NCBI GenBank assembly: GCA_016710885.1 | Contig: JADJUC010000004.1 | Span: 162,456-226,455 of the forward strand | Reading direction: 5' to 3' | DNA: 64,000 nucleotides | Source of the DNA: Candidatus Proximibacter danicus | GTDB lineage: Bacteria; Pseudomonadota; Gammaproteobacteria; Burkholderiales; Rhodocyclaceae | Shown: positions 1 to 10,024 of the stretch, piece after piece | Layout of the letters: the number at the start of each line of letters is the position of its first letter | How positions within the stretch are numbered: position 1 is the first letter of the stretch | Program-made: the position numbers and the translations under genes | The notes under the pieces: generated by a model | Databases searched by the model: none | What the model was told of the DNA's origin: nothing | Seen by the model: only the letters and a program-made list of their open reading frames with translations

Positions 1-2
1 CC

Positions 3-1919
3 AGTTACCACCAGTTGCTGACTTACAAGGTCGGCAGCGATCTGGTGACGGCGCATGAATATTTCGATCGCGTTATCCGAAACGTTGGCATCAGCGTCGA
101 AGCGCTTGCCGACGGACATCGGCTGCGCGAGGCACTCGAGCGCGGCGACAGACTGAACATCTCAGAGGAAATCGGCCATTCCCGACGTCGCCATCGACTC
201 GACTTCATGTACGTGCTGGATGCCAAAGGAAGGGTTTTGCATGCCAGTGCAGCCCAGCCACTGTCAAAAGCAAACAGCCACTGGCCGGTGGTTCAGGCGG
301 CGCTGAAAGGAAAATCTGGCAGCGTGATCGACATCTACGACGGTACTGCGCTGGACGCAATCGATCCCTCGCTGCGCGAACGTGCCGCAATCAATATCGT
401 CCCGACCGATCAGGCTGCGCCCGATAGCCGGACGACCGAAGAGCGCGGCATGCTCATTCATGCGGCAGCGCCGATTTTTGATGCGGCAGGCAAGGTGATT
501 GGCGTCCTCGAAGGCGGCATGTTGCTCAATGGTAATCTCGACTTTGTCGATACCATCAACGCCATTGTCTATCGCGATGGTTCGCTGCCGTTAGGCAGCA
601 AGGGAACCGCCACTCTCTTTCTCGGCGATACCCGGATCGCTACCAACGTACGCCTGTTCGAGGACGAGCGCGCCCTCGGTACGCGCGTTTCGCAGAAAGT
701 GCGGGATTTCGTCCTCAATGACGGCAACACCTGGCTTGATACGGCGTTTGTCGTGAACGATTTTTATGTTTCCGGTTATGAGCCTGTGCTCGACAGCTTT
801 GGTCAGCGGGTCGGCATGCTTTATGTCGGTTTCCTTGAAGCACCTTTCCGCACGGCCAAAGAAAATACCCTGAAAATGATCTTTGCCGTATTCGCCTTCA
901 TCAGCCTGGTCGGGTGCGCGTGGTCGCTGAAGTGGGCGAGTGAGGTCATGCACCCAATTTCGTTGATGAACCGGACCATCGTCCGCATCGATCGTGGTGA
1001 CGTTACTTCCCGAGTCGGGGAAACCGGTAGTCGCGATGAGTTGGGGCGGTTGGCAGTGGAATTCGATCAGTTGCTTGATGTGCTGGCCGAAAAACGCAAC
1101 GAACTGCAGCGCTGGGCGAACGAGCTTGACGGTAAGGTGAAAGAGCGGACGCTGGCGCTGGAGCAAGCGAACGTCGAATTACGCCAGGCGCAACGACAGC
1201 TGGTGACCAGTGAAAAGCTGGCAGCGATCGGTGAGTTGACTGCGGGCGTTGCACACGAAATCAATAATCCGATTGCGGTGATCCAGGGCAATCTCGACGT
1301 TCTGCGCGAGGTTCTTGGCGCGCAGACGCTCCCTGTGGAGCAAGAAATCCGGCTTATTGCCGAGCAGGTACACCGGATTCGCATCATCGTTACCAAACTG
1401 CTGCAGTTTGCCCGACCCGGTGAATTCGCTGGTTATGTCGAGGAGGTGGATGTCAGTGCGGTGCTTGCCGATTGCCTGGTCCTTGCACAGCACCATCTGA
1501 TCAAGCGCAACATTGAGATTATCCGCCGCTTCGGTGCGACGCAGTGGGTGAGCCTTAATCGCCATGAATTGCAGCAGGTACTCATCAACCTGATTGTCAA
1601 TGCCGTACAGGCGATGCCTGAAGGCGGTGCGCTAACGCTGGAAACGGCAGACTGGATTGTCGGCAATGATTGTCGCGGGGCCGTCATCTCGGTGCGTGAC
1701 AGCGGTGCTGGTATCGCACCGGAAGACATGGCGAAAATCTTCGATCCATTTTTCACAACGAAGAAAACCGAAGGGACGGGGCTTGGTTTGTCGATCAGTC
1801 ATTCGCTGATCAAGCGTTACGGCGGCAACATTACGGTGGAAAGTACGCCGATGCAGGGAGCAACTTTCACTGTCTGGCTGCTGACAGAGCCAGTCTACGC
1901 CGGCGAAGAAGGGCATTGA
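3..1919 (+). CDS. Sensor histidine kinase (Cache-HAMP-HisKA-HATPase), 5' end outside window
   Basis: The frame is open to the left edge, so the N-terminus is missing; the first possible in-window start is a TTG at 15. The visible part has a long extracytoplasmic Cache-like sensor region (about residues 1-285), a membrane segment (about 290-312), a HAMP linker, a coiled coil (about 365-405) and a kinase core. The core shows the H-box GVAHEINNP with His414 (counted from 15), the N-box NLIVNAVQAM, and the G1 and G2 motifs DSGAGIAPED and GTGLGLSIS. It should sense a periplasmic ligand and phosphorylate a response regulator, probably encoded upstream of the window. The ligand cannot be told. The family assignment is firm. 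Confidence 0.9.
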   Translation, partial: SYHQLLTYKVGSDLVTAHEYFDRVIRNVGISVEALADGHRLREALERGDRLNISEEIGHSRRRHRLDFMYVLDAKGRVLHASAAQPLSKANSHWPVVQAALKGKSGSVIDIYDGTALDAIDPSLRERAAINIVPTDQAAPDSRTTEERGMLIHAAAPIFDAAGKVIGVLEGGMLLNGNLDFVDTINAIVYRDGSLPLGSKGTATLFLGDTRIATNVRLFEDERALGTRVSQKVRDFVLNDGNTWLDTAFVVNDFYVSGYEPVLDSFGQRVGMLYVGFLEAPFRTAKENTLKMIFAVFAFISLVGCAWSLKWASEVMHPISLMNRTIVRIDRGDVTSRVGETGSRDELGRLAVEFDQLLDVLAEKRNELQRWANELDGKVKERTLALEQANVELRQAQRQLVTSEKLAAIGELTAGVAHEINNPIAVIQGNLDVLREVLGAQTLPVEQEIRLIAEQVHRIRIIVTKLLQFARPGEFAGYVEEVDVSAVLADCLVLAQHHLIKRNIEIIRRFGATQWVSLNRHELQQVLINLIVNAVQAMPEGGALTLETADWIVGNDCRGAVISVRDSGAGIAPEDMAKIFDPFFTTKKTEGTGLGLSISHSLIKRYGGNITVESTPMQGATFTVWLLTEPVYAGEEGH

Positions 1920-1985
1920 TTCCGCCGTTTTCCGGGTTTTCAGCAAGGCGCCGGAGCGATTTTTCCGTTCAGCTACAATGGCCGC

Positions 1986-2603
1986 ATGACTCCTGACTAC
2001 TGGCAAAAAGCCTCGCGCGCACTCGCACGCGGCGACCGCGTGATGGCGGCTTTGGTGAAAAGCTACCAGGGCGTGTCGCTGGTTTCCCGAGGCGATGCCT
2101 TCGGCACGCTGGCCCGCTCGATTGTCGGTCAGCAGATTTCGGTAAAAGCTGCCGATGCTGTCTGGGGGCGTTTTTCGCTGGCGGTCGGCAAGGTTTCGCC
2201 GGACTCGGTGCTGCAGGTCGGCGCCAACGGTTTGGCCGGTTGTGGTCTTTCGGCCCGCAAGATCGAATACGTCGTCGACCTTGCCCGTCATTTTTCCGAA
2301 GGCCGTGTCGAACCGGCGCGCTGGGCGGAAATGGAGGACGAGGCAGTCATCGCGGTGCTTACCGATGTACGCGGGATCGGCCGCTGGACCGCAGAGATGT
2401 TCCTGATCTTCAATCTGATGCGCCCCGACGTCTTTCCTCTCGATGATCTAGGCTTGCAGAAGGCGGTCTTTCTGAATTATTTCGCTGGTGAAAAGCAGCC
2501 GCGGCGGGTGTTGGCCGAGGCCGGCGAGCGTTGGCGTCCATGGCGTTCCGTGGCCACGTGGTATCTCTGGCGAAGCCTTGATCCATTGCCCGTTGAATAT
2601 TGA
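1986..2603 (+). CDS. DNA-3-methyladenine glycosylase II family (HhH-GPD)
   Basis: This 205-residue protein is a base-excision repair glycosylase of the helix-hairpin-helix GPD superfamily, which removes alkylated purines from DNA. The hairpin DVRGIGRWTAEMF (about residues 127-139) is followed by FPLDDLGLQKA, where Asp154 corresponds to the catalytic aspartate of AlkA. It is shorter than E. coli AlkA (282 residues) because it lacks the N-terminal domain, as is common for the short AlkA-like proteins of Proteobacteria. The ATG at 1986 follows a 66-nt gap after the kinase gene, and accA lies 120 nt downstream, so it may have its own promoter. Its substrate range cannot be read from sequence. Confidence 0.88.
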   Translation: MTPDYWQKASRALARGDRVMAALVKSYQGVSLVSRGDAFGTLARSIVGQQISVKAADAVWGRFSLAVGKVSPDSVLQVGANGLAGCGLSARKIEYVVDLARHFSEGRVEPARWAEMEDEAVIAVLTDVRGIGRWTAEMFLIFNLMRPDVFPLDDLGLQKAVFLNYFAGEKQPRRVLAEAGERWRPWRSVATWYLWRSLDPLPVEY

Positions 2604-2723
2604 GCCCTGCAACGGCCGGTGACAGATTCCCGGCAATTTCAGGATGCGGGATGGGGCCCTCATACGGTCGTTTGACTGCCTTTAGCGGTAGAATACGCGC
2701 CGACCCAAACTGGCAGGCTTTAC

Positions 2724-3692
2724 ATGAAAATCAGTTTTCTCGACTTCGAGCAGCCGATTGCCGACCTTGAAGCCAAGATCGAAGAACTTCGCTTCGTTCA
2801 GGACGATTCGGCCGTTGATATTTCCGAAGAGATCGGCCGGCTTTCCAAGAAAAGCGCGCAACTGACCAAGGACATCTACGCCAAGCTCTCGCCCTGGCAG
2901 ATTTCCCAGGTTGCACGCCATGCGCAGCGCCCCTATACGCTGGACTACATCGGCCGGATCTTTACCGATTTCAACGAGCTGCACGGCGATCGCGGGTTCG
3001 CCGACGATCACGCCATTGTGGGCGGGCTGGCCCGCTTCAATGGCCAGCCGGTGATGGTCATCGGCCACCAGAAGGGCCGCGATACCAAGGAAAAGATCTT
3101 CCGCAACTTCGGCATGCCGCGTCCCGAGGGCTACCGCAAGGCGCTCCGCCTGATGAAGCTGGCCGAGAAATTCGGCATCCCGGTGATGACCTTCGTTGAT
3201 ACGCCGGGCGCCTATCCCGGCATCGATGCCGAAGAGCGCGGGCAATCCGAAGCCATCGGTCGCAATCTCTACGTCATGGCCGAGCTGAAAGTGCCGGTGA
3301 TCGTTACCATCATCGGCGAAGGCGGTTCCGGCGGCGCGCTGGCCATCGCCGTCGGCGACATCGTCCAGATGCTGCAGTACTCCACCTACTCGGTCATTTC
3401 GCCCGAAGGTTGCGCCTCCATCCTCTGGAAGAGCGCCGAGCGGGCTGCCGACGCTGCCGAAACCATGGGAATCACCGCCCATCGACTGAAAACCCTGGGC
3501 CTGATCGACAAGATCGTCAGCGAGCCCTGCGGCGGAGCGCATCGGGATTATGCAGCGATGGCACAAAGCCTTAAGAAGGCCTTGCAGGATGCGCTCAAGC
3601 AGCTCACCTGCCTGTCGACCGAAGAACTCGTAGAAACCCGCTTCGAGCGTTTGATGTCCTATGGCCGTTACAAGGAACAAGCCGTCGATTGA
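2724..3692 (+). CDS. accA: Acetyl-CoA carboxylase carboxyltransferase subunit alpha
   Basis: AccA pairs with AccD to transfer the carboxyl group from biotin-BCCP to acetyl-CoA, the committed step of fatty acid synthesis. The 322-residue length matches the family (about 319). An N-terminal helical segment (MKISFLDFEQPI) is followed by the crotonase-fold carboxyltransferase domain with GHQKGRDTKEK, the glycine-rich GEGGSGGALAIAVGD and SPEGCASILWK. The reading frame is intact. The end overlaps the first codons of the tilS reading frame by 32 nt, the usual accA-tilS neighbourhood in betaproteobacteria, which suggests coupled translation. Confidence 0.97.
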   Translation: MKISFLDFEQPIADLEAKIEELRFVQDDSAVDISEEIGRLSKKSAQLTKDIYAKLSPWQISQVARHAQRPYTLDYIGRIFTDFNELHGDRGFADDHAIVGGLARFNGQPVMVIGHQKGRDTKEKIFRNFGMPRPEGYRKALRLMKLAEKFGIPVMTFVDTPGAYPGIDAEERGQSEAIGRNLYVMAELKVPVIVTIIGEGGSGGALAIAVGDIVQMLQYSTYSVISPEGCASILWKSAERAADAAETMGITAHRLKTLGLIDKIVSEPCGGAHRDYAAMAQSLKKALQDALKQLTCLSTEELVETRFERLMSYGRYKEQAVD

Positions 3693-4799
3693 TCTTGCCG
3701 GCCGGGTCGCAGCGTTTCTTGCGCCGCGGCTCCTGCAGGGCCGGCATGTCTGCGTCGGTTTGTCTGGCGGGCGCGACTCCGTGGCCCTGCTGCACGCACT
3801 GGTGCAGTGCCGCCAGCAAGCATCTCCTCTCGCATTGTCGTTCGAACTGTCCGCCCTGCACGTGCATCACGGCCTTTCGGCGTGCGCCAATGGCTGGATG
3901 GAATTCTGCCAATCCCTTTGCAACACCCTGAATGTACCGCTGCGCGTGGTTCACGTAACGGTTTCCGGCGTCGCGGACGAGGGCCTGGAGGCTGCCGCGC
4001 GGCGGGTGCGCTACGACGCCTTTGCTACCTGCAATGCCGACTGGCTGGCACTGGCCCATCATCGAGACGACCAGGCGGTTTTTTGCGCGCCAAAATCCTT
4101 CCTCTGTTGTCCACCGCGTTTCCGGACCCGGCGACGGCACTGGCACGGGCGTCTGCGCATCTGAGCGAACAGGCGATGCTGGTCGATACGCTGGCGGAGC
4201 TGGATGCACAGGGTATCGTCGAAGCCGATGCCATTCTGCTGACGGCATTCAATGCCTTGCCATCTGCCCGGCGCAGCAATCTCCTTCGCTATCAGTTGCG
4301 CCGGGTCGGGCTGCGCATGCCGGATTCCCGTTTTCTGGCCGAAATCATTCGCCAGTTGGCGGCGGCCATGCCCGAGGCTGCACCGGCGTTTGCGCTCGAC
4401 GGTGTGTTCCTGCGAGTTTTTCGCGGGCGCATTTATTTTGATCGAGAAGCGGCCGCCGTCTGTGAGTCGCTTCCTTGGCTGGGCGAGCCCGCGTTGCCAT
4501 GGGCGGGTGGGCTTGTGCGGTTTCAGGCCACAGAAGGCGCTGGTTTGAGCCGTCGTCAGCTTGCCGAGGCACTGGTCAGCCTGCGTACCCGCAAGGGCGG
4601 TGAGCGCTTGCAGCAGGAAGCAAAGCGGCCACGGCGGTCACTGAAAAAGCTCTTGCAGGAATCGGCAGTGCCGGTCTGGGAGCGGGGCGCTTGCCGCTTC
4701 TGTGGTGCGGTGAGCAACTGGTCTGGGTGGGTGGGGTTGGCAGCGATGCCGCCTGGCTTGCAGCACCGGGGGAACCCGGGGTGCAGCCTGTCTGGCTAG
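3661..4799 (+). pseudogene. tilS: tRNA(Ile)-lysidine synthase, with an internal deletion and frameshifts
   Basis: TilS makes lysidine at C34 of tRNA-Ile so that it reads AUA, and it is normally essential. The N-terminal N-type ATP pyrophosphatase begins at the ATG at 3661 and shows the PP-loop LSGGRDSVAL and the motif LALAHHRDDQA. Directly after DDQA (about 4080) the sequence jumps in another frame to the equivalent of the conserved NFLR segment (FLRAKILPLLS), so about 70-80 residues of the ATPase domain appear to be missing. A second shift lies in the G-run at 4684-4687; beyond it the true C-terminus (LPLLWCGEQLVWVGG) continues in a third frame. The 3' end is therefore uncertain (4799 or 4882). 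Loss of an essential gene is unlikely, so assembly error is suspected. Confidence 0.85.
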
Positions 4800-7282
4800 C
4801 GGGGGGCGCGCGTCAGATTGGTGATGAAACCGCTGGTTTGCCGGTAGAGGTTGGCAAAGGCGTCGGCCGTCAGTGGCCGTGAATACAGGAATCCCTGGAC
4901 TTCATCGCAGCCTTCCGCCAGCAGAAAGCGAGTCTGCTCCGTCGTTTCCGCACCTTCGGCAAGAATCTTCAGCCGCAGGCTTCGGGCCATCTGGGTAATT
5001 GCCCGGACGATGGCCGCGTCGTCCGGATCGGTACTGATATCACGAATGAAGGAGCGGTCTATTTTCAGCCGGTCGACATCCAGCCGCTTGAGATAGGAAA
5101 GGCTGGAGTAGCCCGTGCCGAAATCGTCGATGGCCACCGTGATTCCGGCCGCCTTGAGGCGATGCACCTGACCCAGGACTCGCTCGACATCCTGGATCAG
5201 GATCGATTCGGTGAATTCCAGTTCAAGCATTCGCGGGTCATGCCCGGTTTCAGCGATGATGGTCAGCACGCGCTCGGCGAAATCACCGTGCTGCAACTGT
5301 AGCGTGGAAATATTGACGGCCACCGGCAGTGTGCCGATGCCGTCTTCCCGCCAGGCTCTGGCCTGACGACAGGCTTCGCGCAACACCCAGTCGCCAATGG
5401 CGACGATAGCGCCATTTTCCTCGGCCATCGGTATGAAGCGGTCGGGCGGAACCAGCCCCAGTTCCGGGTTGCGCCAGCGTATCAGCGCTTCAATACCGAT
5501 GATGCGGCCTGTACCAAGCGCAACCTGCGGCTGGTAGTGCAGAACGAATTCATTTTTCTCCAGCGCCTGCTGCAGCCGGTTCTGGATGAGCAAACGCTCC
5601 AGCGCGTTCACGTTCATTTGCTCGGTAAAGAAGCGGTAGGTGTTTCGTCCTGCATCCTTGGCGTGGTACATGGCGATATCGGCTTTTTTCAGCAGGGTAT
5701 CGAAGTCGCCACCATCAGTCGGGTAAAGCGTGATGCCGATGGATATCGAGGTGTTCAGAGTGTGGCCGCCGATTGAGAAGGGCGCGCGCGTGATCTCAAG
5801 AATTTTCTGGGCGACGCTGGCCGCAATTTCCTCATCCTCAAGGTCGGTAATGACGACTACGAACTCGTCACCACCCAGCCGGCTGATGGTGTCGGTTTCT
5901 CGTACTGAAGCTTTCAGGCGCGCTGTGATTTCCTGCAGCAAGGCATCGCCAACCGGATGACCGAGCGAGTCGTTGATGGTTTTGAAGCGGTCTAGATCGA
6001 GGAAAAGCAGGGCGACTTTACTTTGCGTCCGGTCAGCGTGAGCCAGCGCCTGCTCCAGTCGGTCGGCGAGCAGCATGCGGTTAGGAAGCCCGGTGAGCGG
6101 GTCGTGGCGCGCCAGAAATTCGATACGCTCCTGCGCTTCCTTGCGTTCGCTGATGTCGGAAAATATGGCGACATAATGCGTGAGCTGGTCAAGCGTGTCG
6201 CGCACGGCGGAAATGCCCAGCCATTTGGGGTAGATCTCGCCACTTTTACGCCGATCCCAGATTTCTCCCTGCCAGTGGCCGCTGGCTTCCAGGCGGCGCC
6301 ACATGTTGCTGAAAAACGCAGCATCGTGGCGACCGGAGCCCAGCAGCGAAGGGCTTTTTCCCAACGACCTCGCCTGGTGCGTAGCCGGTGATGTCGGTGA
6401 ACGCCTGGTTGACCGATACGATGTGGTTTTCCCGGTCGGTGATCATCACTGCCTCGCCGCTGTTTTCAAAGACCGTCGCCCACAGGCGGAGGGTCTCCTC
6501 ACTACGCTTGCGCTCGGTCACATCCTCCTGGATGCTGAGGTAATGGGTGATCTTGCCCGTAGTATCGGAGAGCGGAACGACGTGCACTGCATCCCAGTAA
6601 AGTTCTCCGCTTTTGCGCAGATTGAGCAGCTCTCCGCGCCATTCACGCCCGGCGGAGACTTCCTGCCATAACTGTCGATAGACGGATGCCGGCGTCAATC
6701 CTGATTTCTGATAGCCGGCACGCTGGCCGATAATCTCGTGGGCAGCGTAGCCTGTGTTTTCCGTGTAGCGCGCATTGACATATTCGACAATGCCATCGGT
6801 GTTGGTGATGATGACGGCGACCGGGCTCTGGTCGACGGCGTTGCCAGCATGCGTCGCATGCGCTCGGCTTCTTCGAGTGCGGTCCGGTCGATCGATACCA
6901 GTGCATAGCCACAAGGCTGGCCTGCGCTGTCGGTCAACGGTAGAACGCGGGATTCCAGGTGGCGGGTGCCGGAGTCAGGGCCAACGCGTTGCGTGAAGTG
7001 AAAGACGCCGCTACGGGACGCTTCTGCCAGTGCGGCCGCGAAGCGCTGGTTGTTGACGCCGATCTCGTCGTGAATTGCCAGAACTGAACGGCCGATCAGC
7101 GCCGAGCCTTTTGGCGCCAGCAGGGTTTCAGCAAGGGTATTGCAACGACGGATGACATGCTGGCTATCGATGGCGATGATCAGCAGGCCAGTGTCAGCCT
7201 GCATGAGGACGTCAAGAAGGGCTCCACCGAAGGCTGCGTCGGCGGGTGGGGTGGCCACAGGAATTTCAGCGATGCGATTCAT
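4796..7282 (-). pseudogene. PAS-PAS-PAS-GGDEF-EAL cyclic-di-GMP signalling protein, two frameshifts
   Basis: Three overlapping minus-strand frames join into one protein of about 830 residues starting at 7282. It has an N-terminal PAS-like region, two more PAS domains ending in DVTERK and DISERK signatures, a GGDEF domain (RLGGDEF preceded by the inhibitory-site motif RETD) and an EAL domain (GIEALIRW, DDFGTGYSSL). Both catalytic domains look complete, so it may be a bifunctional or phosphodiesterase-biased c-di-GMP enzyme. The frame changes lie near 6841 and in the T-run at 6355-6359; adding one base there restores GKK-SPSLLGSGRHD. It follows dctR by 14 nt and probably shares its transcript. 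Its stop codon overlaps the annotated tilS stop, tail to tail. Confidence 0.85.
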
Positions 7283-7296
7283 GGCGGGAATCCCGG

Positions 7297-7896
7297 TCAG
7301 TTCCGCGTGCTCATCAACTGCGAGAGTTCAACAGCGGTACGAACGCCCATCTTCTCAAAAAGATTGGCACGATGCACCTCAACCGTACGCATGCTGATCT
7401 GCAGTTCGTCGGCAATGACCTTATTGAACTTGCCAGCAAGAATTAGTTCCATCACCTGGCGTTCCCGGCTGGTCAGTCGTTCCAGCCGGCTGTTCAGGGA
7501 ATCGCAGCTGGCGGCAGTGGCGCGCTGGTATGTATCGAGCTGTACAGCTTCCAGCACCCGGTTGACCAGTTCATTGTCGTCGAAGGGCTTTTCGACGAAA
7601 TCGAAGGCCCCCTTCTTTAGGGCCGATACCGCCATCGGCACATCACCATGGCCAGTAAGGAAAATGACCGGCAGTCGGTTGCCACGGATCAGCAGTCGTT
7701 CGAACAGTTCAAGGCCGCTCATACCGCCCATGCGGATATCAAGGAGCAGGCAGCCGCCGACCTCGGCTGTCCATCCGGCGAGAAAGCTTTCGGCGGATGG
7801 GTAGGTCTGGCATGTAAGACCACGTGATTGCAGCAGCCAGCTGAGTGCGTCGCGGATGGCTTCGTCGTCGTCAACGAGATGGACCTGGTGTGTCAT
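7297..7896 (-). CDS. dctR: FixJ/DctR-type response regulator
   Basis: This 199-residue protein has a receiver domain with the acidic patch DDDE and phospho-acceptor Asp53 (LLLDIRMGG), followed by a LuxR/FixJ-type DNA-binding domain near residues 135-195 (LTSRERQVMELILAGKFNKVIADEL begins the helix-turn-helix). The start ATG overlaps the stop of the upstream kinase gene by 4 nt, showing translational coupling. Its partner is DctS, and the pair faces the dctPQM transporter, as in the DctSR systems that induce C4-dicarboxylate uptake. The name rests on that arrangement and architecture. It likely binds the palindrome at 9922-9939, which is inference. Confidence 0.85.
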   Translation of the reverse strand: MTHQVHLVDDDEAIRDALSWLLQSRGLTCQTYPSAESFLAGWTAEVGGCLLLDIRMGGMSGLELFERLLIRGNRLPVIFLTGHGDVPMAVSALKKGAFDFVEKPFDDNELVNRVLEAVQLDTYQRATAASCDSLNSRLERLTSRERQVMELILAGKFNKVIADELQISMRTVEVHRANLFEKMGVRTAVELSQLMSTRN

Positions 7897-9893
7897 GGCA
7901 ATTGGAGGGGGAGCGTGAAAGCGAAGGTGGTTCCGCCATCCGGGTTGTTTTCGACCCAGAGGCGACCTTTGTGGTACTCGATGATGGAGCGGCAGATATT
8001 CAGCCCCATGCCCATGCCGTTCGGCTTGGTCGAGAAGAACGGGGTGAACAGGCGTTCCATGACCGAATCGGCGATACCGCTGCCATTGTCGATAACACGG
8101 ACCTCGATCAGCCCGTCATGCTGGGTGACGCGAACGCTCAAGCGCCGGCTTTCTGGCGGGGTTTCGCTCATGGCTTCGATTGCGTTGCGCATCAGGTTGA
8201 GCAGGACCTGTTCGATCATTACCTGGTCGGCCAGCAGCGGTTGCCGCCAGCCGGGGATCTCGCGTTCGATGCGAACGCTGCGCTTTTGCGCGAGATGCTC
8301 GATAAAACCGACCGCATCGTCGATCACTTCGGCGAGGTCACAGTCTGCCAGCTGCGGTTCGCTCTTGCGCACGAAATCGTGCACCCGGCGGATGATCTTG
8401 CCCGCGCGCTGCGCCTGTACCCCAAGCTTTTCCATGGCGCCGCGCAGCTCTTCCGGGGTGTACTTTCCGGAATCGAGCTTGTTCATGCAGCCGGTGTTGT
8501 AGCTGGAAATGGCGGCCAGCGGCTGGTTCAGCTCGTGCGCCAGCGTGGAGGCCATTTCGCCCATGGTCACGAGGCGCGACGTTGCTTGCAGCTTTTCTTC
8601 CTGCTGCCTTGCCAGCTCTTCGGCTTGTTTGCGCTCGGTAATATCGAGCACCGAACCCATCCAGCCGGTGTGCTGATTGTCGGCATCGATCAGCGGTGCT
8701 TCGTAGACCAGGGCATCGAAGAAATCCCCATTTTTGCGGCGAAAGCGGAGTTCGAACCCCTCAGGGGGGGCCAAGCCATCGAGTACGCGGTTGTGCAGTT
8801 CGCGCGTACGGTTGATCTCGTCGGGATTCCAGTAAGGGTAGGGGGGCAGGGCGCCGATCAGTTCGTTGGCGTCAAACCCGGTCATTTCACAGAAGGCCGG
8901 GTTGACGTAGGTGATCCGCCCCTCGCGGTCGCGGGCGCGCATGCCAACGGTGAGCGAGTCTTCCATCGCCTTGCGGAAAGCGTGCTCGGAGCGCAGCGCC
9001 TGTTCGGCTGCCAGCCGGTGGCGCATCAGGCCACGGATGGCCCACAGGCTCCAGAAAACCGCGGCCGCCAGGAAGATGATCAGCGTCATGATCAGGTTCT
9101 GGGCGGTACTGGTGGCGACCCGGTTGGCCATGGCCTTGAGCGCCAGTCCGTAGCCCGGCGGGTCGAGGGCAACCTGGTGGCTCAGAGTCACCGGGCCGGC
9201 ATCGATTTTCGATTTGCTGGCGAGGATGGTGCTGTCGTCGTCGATGATGTGCAACTGGTATTTTTCGACAAACCACCACGGAACCAGCTGCCCAACCAGG
9301 CCGCCGATCGAATGCGTGGCGACGAGCATGCCGGTCAGTTGGTCGCCGCGATACACCGGTACGTGCAGTTCAAAGAAGAACTCACCCTGTGCGGCATAAG
9401 GGCGGGAGAACACCGGCTTGCCCAGTTTTTTTGCCAGCTCGAAGCTGTCCTCGGTTCGCTCGCGTGTAGTGCTTCCCGACGCGGCACCTTGCCGTGGGGA
9501 GATGTGGCTGGGCAAGGCCTCCCGCGTTACGCCGTTGTAATCCAGCCAAGCCAGTTGCGCCAGTTCCGGCGATGTTTTCAGCAAATGGCGGGCGCGGGTG
9601 TCGAAAAGCTTGTCAGAGTCTGTGCTACGAGCGAGATCGAGCGAGAGCTGCAGCAGTTGCTCGGCATTGCCCTCAAGGTGGAAACGGAAACTTTGCTCCA
9701 GCCACAGCACGTCGGCGATCAAGGTCGCCCGCTGTTCTTCCTTTTCGTTGTCCTGAAGCAGCCAGAGCAGCGCGATGAGGAGAACCACCAACAGGCCAAC
9801 GGCCAGCTTCGGCATGGTGAGGTACCAGCTCGACCAGGCGGGTGTTGTACCGGTGGTGCGGATGTCGGATCCTGCTGAATTCATTGCCTGCAT
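7893..9893 (-). CDS. dctS: DctS-type sensor histidine kinase (periplasmic sensor, PAS, HisKA, HATPase)
   Basis: The chosen start is the ATG at 9893, preceded by GAGGAG; an upstream in-frame start at 9938 has no ribosome site and would run across the palindrome. The 666-residue protein has a membrane segment near residues 23-45, a periplasmic sensor region, a second membrane segment near 270-295, a PAS domain (TYVNPAFCEMTGFD...DITERKQAEE) and a kinase core with TLAHELNQPLAAISSYN, NLMRNAIEAM and GMGMGLNICRSI. It should sense external C4-dicarboxylates or related acids and phosphorylate DctR. It is divergent from the TRAP transporter it probably controls. Confidence 0.87.
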   Translation of the reverse strand: MQAMNSAGSDIRTTGTTPAWSSWYLTMPKLAVGLLVVLLIALLWLLQDNEKEEQRATLIADVLWLEQSFRFHLEGNAEQLLQLSLDLARSTDSDKLFDTRARHLLKTSPELAQLAWLDYNGVTREALPSHISPRQGAASGSTTRERTEDSFELAKKLGKPVFSRPYAAQGEFFFELHVPVYRGDQLTGMLVATHSIGGLVGQLVPWWFVEKYQLHIIDDDSTILASKSKIDAGPVTLSHQVALDPPGYGLALKAMANRVATSTAQNLIMTLIIFLAAAVFWSLWAIRGLMRHRLAAEQALRSEHAFRKAMEDSLTVGMRARDREGRITYVNPAFCEMTGFDANELIGALPPYPYWNPDEINRTRELHNRVLDGLAPPEGFELRFRRKNGDFFDALVYEAPLIDADNQHTGWMGSVLDITERKQAEELARQQEEKLQATSRLVTMGEMASTLAHELNQPLAAISSYNTGCMNKLDSGKYTPEELRGAMEKLGVQAQRAGKIIRRVHDFVRKSEPQLADCDLAEVIDDAVGFIEHLAQKRSVRIEREIPGWRQPLLADQVMIEQVLLNLMRNAIEAMSETPPESRRLSVRVTQHDGLIEVRVIDNGSGIADSVMERLFTPFFSTKPNGMGMGLNICRSIIEYHKGRLWVENNPDGGTTFAFTLPLQLP

Positions 9894-9921
9894 GTTACTC
9901 CTCGTCTTCTTTTGCCGACAG

Positions 9922-9939
9922 ATTGTGGATATCCACAAT
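9922..9939. promoter_or_regulatory. Perfect 18-bp palindrome, candidate DctR operator
   Basis: The sequence ATTGTGGATATCCACAAT is an exact inverted repeat. It sits 28 nt upstream of the dctS start and 85 nt upstream of dctP in the divergent intergenic region. Dyad sites of this kind are typical for dimeric LuxR/FixJ-type regulators. Binding by DctR is inferred from position only. Confidence 0.55.
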
Positions 9940-10024
9940 TAATCCCTGGCGGCGCATTTGTGATACTCCGGCAGGTCGGGAAAGCATCCCGTCTAACTGT
10001 GAAGTCCCTTTGGAGGAGATAAGG

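Noticed and set aside
7845..9878. Long plus-strand open frame of 677 codons opposite dctS
   Set aside because: It is antisense to a kinase with complete conserved motifs, and its translation is compositionally odd (Gly/Gln/His-rich) without domains. High-GC genes often leave such open shadow frames.
9945..9965. Possible sigma54 promoter (TGGC...TTGT) before dctP
   Set aside because: The -12 element lacks the GC dinucleotide of the consensus, and the regulator DctR is of the FixJ/LuxR type without a sigma54-activation domain.
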